From Motiliproteus sp047633175 (GTDB lineage Bacteria > Pseudomonadota > Gammaproteobacteria > Pseudomonadales > Balneatricaceae), in contig JBLIEQ010000007.1 of the NCBI GenBank assembly GCA_047633175.1, positions 1-64,000 of the forward strand: DNA of 64,000 nucleotides, given 5' to 3'. The notes under the pieces are model-generated. The model did no database searches, was not told where the DNA came from, and worked only from the letters and a program-made list of their open reading frames with translations. Numbering within the stretch: position 1 is the first letter of the stretch; each line of letters begins with the position of its first letter. The position numbers and the translations under genes were made by a program. Positions 7,963-15,624 of this stretch are shown piece by piece.

Positions 7963-9489
7963 CTATTCTTTATTAATCAATGTGCTCAAGAAATCAGCAA
8001 AGGGAACAATATTCTTATTCACGCTGGCTTCTTCCAATGCAGCCATATAGTTGGCGCGTTGTTCTACTGGAACGATGATCCAGGGGTAACCGCCACTTGC
8101 CAGCATAACATTCATTAAAAATCGTCCCATACGGCCATTGCCATCGATATAGGGATGGATGTACACGAATATAAAGTGCCCAAGGACAGCGCGAACCGAG
8201 GGTTCAGTTTCTTCTCGCAGTAAGTCAAACAAGACGGGCATGGCATCTCGTACTGACTCCCGGCTTGGGGGTACATGCCTCGATCGTCGAATAAATACGG
8301 GTGCATTACGATAACCGGCCAGATCAGACGGGCGCAATAGACCTGCAGCGACACCGGGAGCAAACATTTCACGATACCAGGTACTGTGATCATTATCGGC
8401 TACCACGCCGGGATTCTCATTGCTCAGAACGGTTCCTATGCTATGTTGTACGGTTTGGTAGGCTTGCCAGTATCCGCGTGCTGCCATAGCATCCTGTTGA
8501 TCTCTATCATTATCGTTATCAATGCTGTCAGGGTTCCAGTCACCGCTTCGCACTTTATCAATCAATTCCCGGCTTACGCGGTAGCCTTCAATCGATAAGG
8601 AGTGATAGGCATCTGTGACGTACATGGCGTCGACTTTCTTGAGATATTCTTTGGTATCTATAGGCATGCCGGGGGCTTCTGGAAAGCGATCGATGATTTG
8701 ACCGCGCATTTCTTGCCACATTAAGCGGATGCGATTAGCGTATGGGGATTGTTCCCGTGCCGAAAAATTTAGCTGCATTCTTGTTTCAAAAGGATCGTTT
8801 TCACGGATTTCATATCCGGCTGAGCGCATCGTACTCAGGATGTTATCAGCTATGCGATCACGGCCAATATTTCTGAATGCGCCAGCCAGTCGTCCGGCGA
8901 TGGTGCTGTGTCCGCCTTCGAGTAAGGGTTTCAGCACAATGGATGCATCACTCACGATTGCTAGTGCGGTGCGTATATCTGTTTGGTTTTGTAAAAATGT
9001 TCGGGGGGGGCAGGCTATTAAAGCTGCGGGTAGCGAGAACAGGCGTAAGCCGTTTTTTTCGACGATATTCTCGGCGTCTGGCAAACTGGATTCTATATCG
9101 AGCAAGGAGGTGCCCTGAGGTAATGCGGTGATATTATTACGTGCTTTAGTGGCTCGTACTAAAAGTTGTCTTGGCACCGTCCAGTTCTCAGCGTGTAGAG
9201 ATAAGGATTGTTCTGGTGAAAGGCACCAGTCTTTGCCTTTAAGGTGATCAAGGTAGGCTGCGCAGAATTGCCAGAATGAGGCGTACCATGCGCTGCTTTC
9301 TCCGGCTGTTTCATTCGGGCGAGTAGCGATATACCAGCCCTTTATAACCTCTTGCAGGAAACCATTGCGGCATAGCCGCTCTCGATGGGTGCGTGTCAGA
9401 TCGCCAGAGCGTATGGCGACGCTGCCCTGTTCTTGACGTTGGTGCAGAATTTCAAGGGATTCTGCTAGTTTTTCTGATGGCTTGGCCAT
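7963..9489 (-). CDS. Fic domain protein with N-terminal regulatory region
   Basis: A 508-residue Fic enzyme. Fic proteins transfer AMP or other nucleotide moieties to target proteins. The catalytic motif HPYIDGNGR is at 445-453. An inhibitory-helix motif of the (S/T)xxxE(G/N) type, SLSIEG at 297-302, lies before the core, which makes this a self-inhibited class II enzyme. The first 200 residues look like the winged-helix, AbiEi-like antitoxin region often fused to such Fic domains (LTRTHRERLCRNGFLQEVI, then GWYIATRP), suggesting DNA binding and self-regulation. The start codon lies just inside a set of four 24-bp direct repeats (9499-9588). Base composition is less GC-rich than the neighbours, fitting acquired DNA. 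Confidence 0.9.
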   Translation of the reverse strand: MAKPSEKLAESLEILHQRQEQGSVAIRSGDLTRTHRERLCRNGFLQEVIKGWYIATRPNETAGESSAWYASFWQFCAAYLDHLKGKDWCLSPEQSLSLHAENWTVPRQLLVRATKARNNITALPQGTSLLDIESSLPDAENIVEKNGLRLFSLPAALIACPPRTFLQNQTDIRTALAIVSDASIVLKPLLEGGHSTIAGRLAGAFRNIGRDRIADNILSTMRSAGYEIRENDPFETRMQLNFSAREQSPYANRIRLMWQEMRGQIIDRFPEAPGMPIDTKEYLKKVDAMYVTDAYHSLSIEGYRVSRELIDKVRSGDWNPDSIDNDNDRDQQDAMAARGYWQAYQTVQHSIGTVLSNENPGVVADNDHSTWYREMFAPGVAAGLLRPSDLAGYRNAPVFIRRSRHVPPSRESVRDAMPVLFDLLREETEPSVRAVLGHFIFVYIHPYIDGNGRMGRFLMNVMLASGGYPWIIVPVEQRANYMAALEEASVNKNIVPFADFLSTLINKE

Positions 9490-9498
9490 GGACGATAG

Positions 9499-9588
9499 TT
9501 CGCTTATTCTGTTGTATCATAATTCGCTTATTATGTTGTATCGTAATTCGCTTATTGTGTCGAGCGAATGTTCGCTTATTGTGTAGTC
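9499..9588 (-). promoter_or_regulatory. Four 24-bp iterons at the fic promoter
   Basis: TTCGCTTATT occurs at 9499, 9523, 9547 and 9571, exactly 24 bp apart. The first two units are almost identical over all 24 bp (differences at two positions), and the last two diverge after the core. On the fic strand the core reads AATAAGCGAA. They fill the whole region just upstream of the fic ATG and so are likely the operator for the protein's own N-terminal domain. Binding is inferred. Confidence 0.75.
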
Positions 9589-9644
9589 TTGAGCAGATGG
9601 CTGCTGCACGCCGCTTAACTATCTGCGTTGACGAGCTATGAATA

Positions 9645-9660
9645 CTGTATAGATATACAG
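9645..9660 (+). promoter_or_regulatory. LexA (SOS) box of umuDC
   Basis: CTGTATAGATATACAG at 9645-9660 is a full CTGT-N8-ACAG LexA operator with an AT-rich centre, 12 bp before the umuD start. It places umuDC under SOS control. Confidence 0.92.
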
Positions 9661-9672
9661 TACACTCGATGT

Positions 9673-10086
9673 ATGATTAAACTCCCTTATCCTGTCCTGC
9701 TCACGCCACTCTATGCCGATAGCATCTCGGCGGGCTTTCCAAGCCCTGCTAGCGACTATCTGGAGGCGCGCTTAGATCTCAACGCCCATCTGATTCAGAG
9801 TCCTAGCTCGACCTACTTCGTCAGAGCCGAGGGCGACAGCATGCGGGGGCGGGGGATCTTTAGCGGAGACCTGCTGGTTGTTGACCGGTCTATTACGCCT
9901 AAGAGCGGCCAGATTGTGATCGCGGCGCTCGATGGCGAGCTGACCTGCAAGATTCTGGACACCGAGCGGCGTTGTTTGGTGGCTGCGAATCCGCGTTACC
10001 CCTCGATACCGATCACCCAGGAATCGGCCTTTAGCATAGAGGGCGTCGTGATCGCCTCTGTGCGGTATCACCAGTGTTCGCCTTAG
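9673..10086 (+). CDS. umuD: UmuD, translesion polymerase V accessory protein
   Basis: A 137-residue LexA-like self-cleaving protein. The cleavage bond is A20-G21 in SISAGFPSPA. The catalytic pair is S56 in EGDSM and K93 in GELTCKIL, as in S24-family peptidases. After RecA-stimulated cleavage the short form joins UmuC to make DNA polymerase V. ATG 9673 directly follows the LexA box; an upstream in-frame codon at 9628 would put the operator inside the gene. The gene overlaps umuC by 13 nt, which points to translational coupling. Confidence 0.95.
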   Translation: MIKLPYPVLLTPLYADSISAGFPSPASDYLEARLDLNAHLIQSPSSTYFVRAEGDSMRGRGIFSGDLLVVDRSITPKSGQIVIAALDGELTCKILDTERRCLVAANPRYPSIPITQESAFSIEGVVIASVRYHQCSP

Positions 10087-11321
10087 TCGACTGCAACGCG
10101 TTCTACGCCAGCTGCGAGCAGGTGTTCAGGCCGGATCTGCGCGGCCGTCCGGTGGTAGTGTTGTCGAATAACGATGGCTGTATCGTCGCGGCGAATCGTC
10201 AGGCCAAGGCGCTTAATTTCCCACCCTTTTCACCGTACTTCAAGATCGAAGGATTGCTCCGGCATCACGGGGTCGCGGTGTTCAGCAGTAACTACGAGCT
10301 CTACGGCGATCTCTCCCAGCGGGTGATGGATACCCTGGCCGAGTATTCGCCGGATATGGAGGTCTACTCCATCGATGAGGCCTTCCTAGGCTTAGAGGGC
10401 TTTGGGGGTGACCTGCTGGATTATGGTCGGCAGATGCGCCGCCGCGTCTGGCGTAATGTGCGGATACCGGTGTCGGTCGGTATCGCGCGCTCTAAGACGC
10501 TGGCTAAGCTAGCCAACCACCTTGCCAAGCAGCAGCGCGACCTGCGCGGATGTTGCGCGATTTACACCGAGCGGCAGCGGATCGCCGCGCTTAAGCAGTT
10601 TCCCTGTGAGGGGGTCTGGGGAGTAGGCCGCCGCCTGTCAGCCAGGCTCAGGGATCAGGGGGTGATCTCGGCCTGGGATCTTGCGCGCCAGCAGCCGGCA
10701 TTGGTGCGTAAACAGTTTGGCGTAACGCTGGAGCGCACCCTGCGAGAGCTCAATGGCGAGGCGTGCATGGGTCTGGATCAGCAGCCGCAGCCTAAGCAGC
10801 AGATCTTCAGTACCCGAACCTTTGGCGAGCGGATCTTTGAGTTGGCGGCGTTACAGGAAGCTGTGAGCAGCTACGCCAGTAAGGCGATGGAGAAGCTGCG
10901 CGGGCAGGATTCGCTGGTCGTCACTGCGCTGGTCTTTATCCAGACCAGTCGGTTCGACGATAATTATTACGCCCGCTCCCGAATCGTCCAGCTACCGCAC
11001 CCGACCAACGATACCCGAATGCTGGTGGCCGCGCTTCGCTTGGCGGTGGCTGAGCTGTTTAAGGCGGGCCTGCCCTACAGTAAGGCCGGAGTCGGCTTGA
11101 TCGGGATCGTCTCGGCAAGACAGCAGCAGCTGAGTCTGATCAGCGATCCGCAAAGCCCCAGGAGCCTGGAGTTGATGGGGGTGGTGGATGCCATCAATGC
11201 CAGGGTGCCCCGGGGGGTGTTTTTGGCGAGCGATGGCATCCAGAGGAGCTGGGGTATGACGCGTGAGCGGTTGTCGCCCGCCTATACCACGCGCTGGGGG
11301 GATCTGCCCAGAGTGAAGTAG
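10074..11321 (+). CDS. umuC: UmuC, Y-family DNA polymerase V subunit
   Basis: A 415-residue Y-family translesion DNA polymerase. It starts with GTG in MFALVDCNAFYASCEQVF, the usual UmuC opening with the first metal-binding Asp. It has the catalytic SIDEAFL motif near residue 100, the helix-hairpin-helix region EGVWGVGRRLSARL near 180, and the C-terminal little-finger and UmuD-binding segments. Length fits full-length UmuC (about 420). It is co-transcribed with umuD from the LexA-regulated promoter. Nothing suggests truncation. Confidence 0.95.
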   Translation: MFALVDCNAFYASCEQVFRPDLRGRPVVVLSNNDGCIVAANRQAKALNFPPFSPYFKIEGLLRHHGVAVFSSNYELYGDLSQRVMDTLAEYSPDMEVYSIDEAFLGLEGFGGDLLDYGRQMRRRVWRNVRIPVSVGIARSKTLAKLANHLAKQQRDLRGCCAIYTERQRIAALKQFPCEGVWGVGRRLSARLRDQGVISAWDLARQQPALVRKQFGVTLERTLRELNGEACMGLDQQPQPKQQIFSTRTFGERIFELAALQEAVSSYASKAMEKLRGQDSLVVTALVFIQTSRFDDNYYARSRIVQLPHPTNDTRMLVAALRLAVAELFKAGLPYSKAGVGLIGIVSARQQQLSLISDPQSPRSLELMGVVDAINARVPRGVFLASDGIQRSWGMTRERLSPAYTTRWGDLPRVK

Positions 11322-11348
11322 GGCGATCTGATGGGGCGGGGCCTCTGC

Positions 11349-13394
11349 TTACGGAGCGGCCGTGGCTGTTGCTATCTCGGACTGATGCGCGACAGAGCAG
11401 CGGTTTCTGCCCGATTCTTTGGATCGATAGAGTGCCTTGTCAGCCAGCTGGTATAGCTGCTCGGGATGTTCGCTATCCAGCGGGTAGGTGGCGATGCCGA
11501 AGCTGGCACCGATCTTAATCTTATGGCTGTCGATCAATAGGTGGTCGCACAGAGCCTTGATGACAAGCTCTGCGGGCCGGCAGATCGAGGTGGCGTTCTC
11601 CGGGTCGATCATGATGATCGCAAACTCATCGCCGCCGATTCGGGCGATGATATCGGTTTCGCGAAAGTTTTCTCGAAGGATGTCGGCGGCTTTTTGCAGC
11701 AGTTTGTCGCCTGTAGGGTGACCAAACTGATCGTTTACCTGTTTGAAATAATCAAGATCCATCAGTGCCAGCGACAGCAGCTGCTGTTGCCGTTGCGCCA
11801 GCTTGAGTGTTTCTTCGATCCGCCGGTTAAATTGATGCCTGTTGGCCAGTCCCGTGAGTGGGTCGGTGAGTGCCAGGCGGATCATCTCCTGTTGCGATCT
11901 TTTCTGTTCAGAAATATCGCGTACGACCTCGATAAAACCGACAGTCTCTCCCCGGGTATTGATAATAGGGCCGCCCAGTGACTGGCTGGGAAATAGCGCG
12001 CCGTCTTTGCGTCGGTAGTTGATCTCATAGGATTGCAGCAGTGATGTCTGATTAAGAGTGAAGTGAGATTTTCGCTGGCACTCAAAATCGGCCTCAGTCT
12101 CGTACAGTAAGGCGCTCGACTGGGTGGTCATCTCCCCGGGCAGGTAGCCAAAGGTCTGGCTGAAAGCCGGGTTGCAGAGCATGATTTCACGCTGGATATT
12201 GGTGATCACTGTGGCATCCGGGGTGCTGCGGAAGATAGCCTCGAAGAGTGTGGTCTGCTGTTGTAGCTGCTCCTGGCTCTGCTGCCCCTGTTGGATCGCG
12301 TCCTTGAGTTTGCGATTATAGCTAAGCAGGGCTAAGGCGATGGCGGCGATAAGGAGCAGTCCTGCTAACAGCGATAGCGCCAGGATATACCAGTGTCTAA
12401 GATTTTGTTTCGGGTCGGGGTCATAGATAAAGCCGTCCAGGTTGTACCCGGGTGGCACCATCCCCTGTTTGACGAAGGTCTCGGCCATATGTTTCCAACG
12501 TCCGGGGTTCATATGCCCGAGTTCGACCAAGTTGGGCAGGATCAGTGCATGCATGCTTCGGGCTTCATAGCCCAGGTGTTTGGGGCTCTTTGCCTGTGAG
12601 TACTGACTCAGAATCAGCGCGATGATCTCATCCGGATGGTCCATGGCGTATTTCCAGCCACGCAATGAAGCCTGGCGAAACGCTTTCACCCGTTCGGGAT
12701 TCCGGGCGAGCTCCTCTGCAGTCGTAAATAAAATATCAGAGTAAAAATCGACCCCATAGGTGTTCGGCTGCAGCAAGGATACCGGTATCTGATGCTCGGT
12801 CATAAAAAAGGGTTCGTTGGTCACGTAGGCATTAAACGCATCGACGCGGTCTTCGATCAGATCCTGGATGTCATAGCTGCTCTTGACGATGTCGATGCTG
12901 GCGGTATCGACCCCCTCATTTATGAACATCGCCATCAAGCCGACATCGGCCTCAGGACTGACCAGCATCACCCTGCGCCCCGTCAGATCCTGCGGGCTGC
13001 TGATGCCGGAGCTCTGCTTGACCAGAAGCACCGATGCGGAATGCTGAAAGATCGCCGCTAACGCGACCAGGGGTGCACCCCTGAGGCGCTGGTACAGGAG
13101 TTCGCTGTTGGCGGTTCCATACTGAGCACGCCCCGCGATGACCTCCTGCACCGGTTCGCGCCCCGGTGCGCCGGCCCGGATCTCCACATCCATGCCGACA
13201 TCACGAAAATAGCCTTGCTGCTTGGCGGCGTAATAGCCGGCAAACTGAAACTGGTGCAGCCAGCGTAGCTGGAGCGTTATCTTATCTAGAGAGGGGGTGT
13301 CGGGGGCCGCAAAAATGTTACCCGTGAACAGTACTCCGAGCAGCAAGAGCAGGGCCGCTCTGGAGGGTTCGTTGAGGCAAGAGATGCTGGGCAT
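11349..13394 (-). CDS. Periplasmic NMT1/THI5-like sensor with PAS and GGDEF domains
   Basis: A 681-residue predicted diguanylate cyclase that makes the second messenger c-di-GMP. It has a signal peptide (ALLLLLGVLFTGNIFA). A periplasmic solute-binding domain of the NMT1/THI5-like type follows (LQLRWLHQFQFAGYYAAKQQ onward, to about 310). A transmembrane helix is at about 335-358, then a coiled segment, a PAS domain (about 385-500) and a GGDEF domain with the intact active-site motif GGDEF at 587-591. An upstream ATG at 13481 in the same frame would add 29 residues before the signal peptide; I prefer 13394. The ligand is not known; in this family the binding domain resembles pyrimidine or riboflavin-precursor binders. 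It is convergent with umuC. Confidence 0.85.
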   Translation of the reverse strand: MPSISCLNEPSRAALLLLLGVLFTGNIFAAPDTPSLDKITLQLRWLHQFQFAGYYAAKQQGYFRDVGMDVEIRAGAPGREPVQEVIAGRAQYGTANSELLYQRLRGAPLVALAAIFQHSASVLLVKQSSGISSPQDLTGRRVMLVSPEADVGLMAMFINEGVDTASIDIVKSSYDIQDLIEDRVDAFNAYVTNEPFFMTEHQIPVSLLQPNTYGVDFYSDILFTTAEELARNPERVKAFRQASLRGWKYAMDHPDEIIALILSQYSQAKSPKHLGYEARSMHALILPNLVELGHMNPGRWKHMAETFVKQGMVPPGYNLDGFIYDPDPKQNLRHWYILALSLLAGLLLIAAIALALLSYNRKLKDAIQQGQQSQEQLQQQTTLFEAIFRSTPDATVITNIQREIMLCNPAFSQTFGYLPGEMTTQSSALLYETEADFECQRKSHFTLNQTSLLQSYEINYRRKDGALFPSQSLGGPIINTRGETVGFIEVVRDISEQKRSQQEMIRLALTDPLTGLANRHQFNRRIEETLKLAQRQQQLLSLALMDLDYFKQVNDQFGHPTGDKLLQKAADILRENFRETDIIARIGGDEFAIIMIDPENATSICRPAELVIKALCDHLLIDSHKIKIGASFGIATYPLDSEHPEQLYQLADKALYRSKESGRNRCSVAHQSEIATATAAP

Positions 13395-13638
13395 AAGCGA
13401 CAGTGGCTCCAGGGCCTGGTGCGGGACATTCACCCCCCGGCTCGGTATGATTGAGCCCTCTGAGCAAATAAGGTCAGTCATTGTGCGCAGAGGCGCTAAG
13501 TGGCTGTAAATATGCTATATTTAGCGACCTGTTTTTCGGATCAGGCGGCGTCAGTTTCAAGGTGATGTCTCACGTTAGTGAGAGTCAAAGATCGTCCTCT
13601 ATACCTCTTTGTTTAACGGTTTACACTACTACAGTAGT

Positions 13639-13838
13639 CTAGCAGTACCTAGCAGTACCTAGCAGCCTGTCGGAATTAACACTGATCTACTGCGGAAAAG
13701 CCGACTTTGGTCGTTTTTTGAACTTTTTTTCGTTAAATAGAACCACTATTCGCCTCAAAAGAGTTTAAAAACTGCCTCAAATCGATTTTGGCTTAAATCA
13801 AGAGGCCCCTCGCAACGATCGGTCAAGTCCGACAGGCT
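13639..13838. repeat. MITE-like element with 17-bp terminal inverted repeats, plus 10-bp tandem repeats
   Basis: AGCCTGTCGGAATTAAC at 13664-13680 and GTCAAGTCCGACAGGCT at 13822-13838 are complementary at 15 of 17 positions and bound a 175-bp AT-richer segment without a coding frame. Directly before it, CTAGCAGTAC is repeated in tandem (13639-13665). Small size, terminal repeats and no transposase fit a non-autonomous transposable element, but target duplication was not clearly seen. The rest of the 13482-13663 gap holds only the short hairpin CTCAC/GTGAG near 13570 and no gene. Confidence 0.6.
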
Positions 13839-13874
13839 TTCAGCATATTTTAACCTCTGCAGGAGTCTGCTCGT

Positions 13875-14774
13875 TTGATCAACCTCTTCCAGCGTTTCGA
13901 GACGCGCCTTACCCCCGTGCTGTTTGTCTGGCTATGGAGCACCGGTTTTATCGGTGCAAAATATGGCCTGCCCTATGCCGAGCCTTTTACCCTGCTGCTG
14001 TATCGGATGCTGATTACGCTGGGACTGCTGGGGCTGCTGGCGTGGTGGTTGAAATCGCACTGGCCATCGCCTGTTGCGGCGATGCATACCGCCGTTACCG
14101 GCCTGCTGGTGCATGGCTTCTATCTCGGCGGGGTGTTCTACGCGATCGAGGGCGGTATGCCCGCAGGTGTCGCGGCACTGATTGTCGGGTTGCAGCCTCT
14201 GGTTACGGCGATAGCGGCGGTGCTGGTGTTGCGTGAGGGGGTCGTCGTACGCCAGTGGCTGGGGTTGCTGCTGGGGCTGGTCGGTGTCGGTCTGGTGTTG
14301 TGGGAGAAGATGGGTGTCACCGGACAGGTGGGAGGTCTGCCACTGTGGCCGCTGATCTGGGCCCTGATCGCGCTGCTGGGGATATCTATAGGTACCGTGT
14401 ATCAGAAACGTTTCGGGCAGGGGGTGGAGCTGGTGCCCGGCACCTTTATTCAGTACTGCGCGGCAACGCTGTTTTTTGCCCTGGGTGCCTGGGCATTGGA
14501 AACGAGTGCGGTGACCTGGAGTATGCAGCTGATGCTGGCGATGGGCTGGCTGGTGCTGGGCTTATCGATCGGGGCGATACTGCTGCTGATGTTGCTAATT
14601 CGCCGGGGCGCGGCCTCTCAGGTGGCGAGTCTGTTTTATCTGGTGCCACCGGTAACGGCGCTGGAAGCCTACTTGTTATTTGACGAGCGTCTTGGCTTGC
14701 TGGCGATGCTGGGCGGTGCCTTAACGGTGCTAGCGGTAGCGCTGGTGATCGTTAAGAAACCGGTCGGTAGCTGA
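13875..14774 (+). CDS. EamA/DMT family membrane exporter
   Basis: A 299-residue drug/metabolite transporter with ten predicted membrane helices in two EamA repeats (about 12-140 and 155-295). Such proteins export small metabolites or amino acids; the substrate is not known. The N-terminal LFVWLWSTGFIGAKYGLPYAEP and the repeat motif LLGLVGVGLVLWEK are typical. The start is TTG, spaced 9 nt from AGGAG at 13861-13865. It stands alone after the MITE-like element. Confidence 0.88.
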   Translation: MINLFQRFETRLTPVLFVWLWSTGFIGAKYGLPYAEPFTLLLYRMLITLGLLGLLAWWLKSHWPSPVAAMHTAVTGLLVHGFYLGGVFYAIEGGMPAGVAALIVGLQPLVTAIAAVLVLREGVVVRQWLGLLLGLVGVGLVLWEKMGVTGQVGGLPLWPLIWALIALLGISIGTVYQKRFGQGVELVPGTFIQYCAATLFFALGAWALETSAVTWSMQLMLAMGWLVLGLSIGAILLLMLLIRRGAASQVASLFYLVPPVTALEAYLLFDERLGLLAMLGGALTVLAVALVIVKKPVGS

Positions 14775-14796
14775 AAGTCCCTGCAGCAGGCGCGCT

Positions 14797-14940
14797 CCTG
14801 TGGGTCGGGCAGCGTCCGTACCCGACGGACTTTTTGCACTTCCCACCTCCCTGTGAGTCGCGTTTCGTGGGTGGAATGTAACCCGACAACTCGCGCTCTG
14901 CTGCAAATAAGCTGTCAGGCTGAAGCCTAACCCACAAAAC
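14797..14940. repeat. Dispersed palindromic repeat, copy 1
   Basis: TGTGGGTCGGGC at the left and GCCTAACCCACAAAAC at the right are imperfect complements, with GTCCGTACCCGACGGAC inside. The same GTGGGTCGG...CCGACCCAC framework occurs at 19975-20166 and 30161-30306. Non-coding, between two convergent genes. Confidence 0.5.
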
Positions 14941-14959
14941 AGCTCTTCAGAGGTTGGTG

Positions 14960-15436
14960 TCAGGGGTTGATAGCGATCAGCTCGACATCGAAGATCAGCA
15001 GCGAGCCGGCGGGGATGGATCCTGCCGAGCTGTTGCCATAGCCCAGGCCGCTGGGGATAAAGAGCCGGGTTTTGTCGCCGACGACCATTAGTTGCAGGCC
15101 CTCGGTCCAGCCCTTGATCACCTGATTAAGGCCGAATTCGATCGGCTCGCCGCGATCGACCGAGCTGTCGAACACCGTGCCGTCGATCAGGGTGCCGTGG
15201 TAATGCACCCTGACCCTGTCGGCCGAGCCGGGGTGCTCGTCGCCGCTGCCGGGTTCCAGTACGAGATACTGCAAACCGGAGCTGAGGCTCTCTACTCCTT
15301 CCCGAGTGGTGTTGGTCTCCAGAAACTCCGCGCCTTCACGCACATTGTCCGCGGCGATCTGAGGGTTGTTGCTGAAGCGCTTAAAGCCATAGAAGAGCAC
15401 CGCGATGGCTCCCAGGATTAGAATTAATTTAATCAT
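14960..15436 (-). CDS. Membrane-anchored FKBP-type peptidyl-prolyl isomerase
   Basis: A 158-residue FKBP-type isomerase that catalyses cis-trans isomerisation at proline bonds during protein folding. Residues 4-20 form an N-terminal membrane anchor (LILILGAIAVLFYGF). After a linker, the FKBP domain covers about 62-157, with VRVHYHGTLIDGTVFDSS, the active-site strand IEFGLNQVIKGWTEGL and the terminal LIFDVELIAI. The domain would face the periplasm. It is FklB/FkpA-like in the catalytic part, but lacks their long N-terminal dimer domain. Confidence 0.92.
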   Translation of the reverse strand: MIKLILILGAIAVLFYGFKRFSNNPQIAADNVREGAEFLETNTTREGVESLSSGLQYLVLEPGSGDEHPGSADRVRVHYHGTLIDGTVFDSSVDRGEPIEFGLNQVIKGWTEGLQLMVVGDKTRLFIPSGLGYGNSSAGSIPAGSLLIFDVELIAINP

Positions 15437-15480
15437 GCGCGTCTCGCTCTAATTAGAAGAGTACCGAGTATGCCATGGTC

Positions 15481-15528
15481 ACGGGGTCAGGTCTTTTATC
15501 CTGTGCACGATGAAAGACCTGACCCCGT
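15481..15528. repeat. Perfect 16-bp inverted repeat
   Basis: ACGGGGTCAGGTCTTT (15481-15496), a 16-nt loop, and the exact complement (15513-15528) followed by TTTG. It could act as a bidirectional terminator between the FKBP and helicase promoters. GGGGTC(A/T)G(G/T)-type words recur near 30311 (ACGGGGTCTGTCCC). The sequence resembles widespread gammaproteobacterial extragenic repeats. Confidence 0.6.
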
Positions 15529-15624
15529 TTTGCTCTCGCGATAGTACCCAGCCCTGACATGCTGTATTATTCATCCCCGCTTTCTAGCGCTCGTCAGTCC
15601 TTAGTCGTATCCAGAGAATTACCT

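Noticed and set aside
7735..8118. A 127-codon plus-strand frame
   Set aside because: Runs through the inverted-repeat element into the 3' end of fic on the opposite strand; no family features.
9499..9588. Possible CRISPR array
   Set aside because: Direct repeats have no unique spacers of 30 bp or so, the core is only 10 bp and no cas genes are near; promoter iterons fit better.
6969..11321. A prophage or plasmid remnant, suggested by Fic and umuDC side by side
   Set aside because: No integrase, phage structural or replication genes are seen; only an accessory character can be supported.
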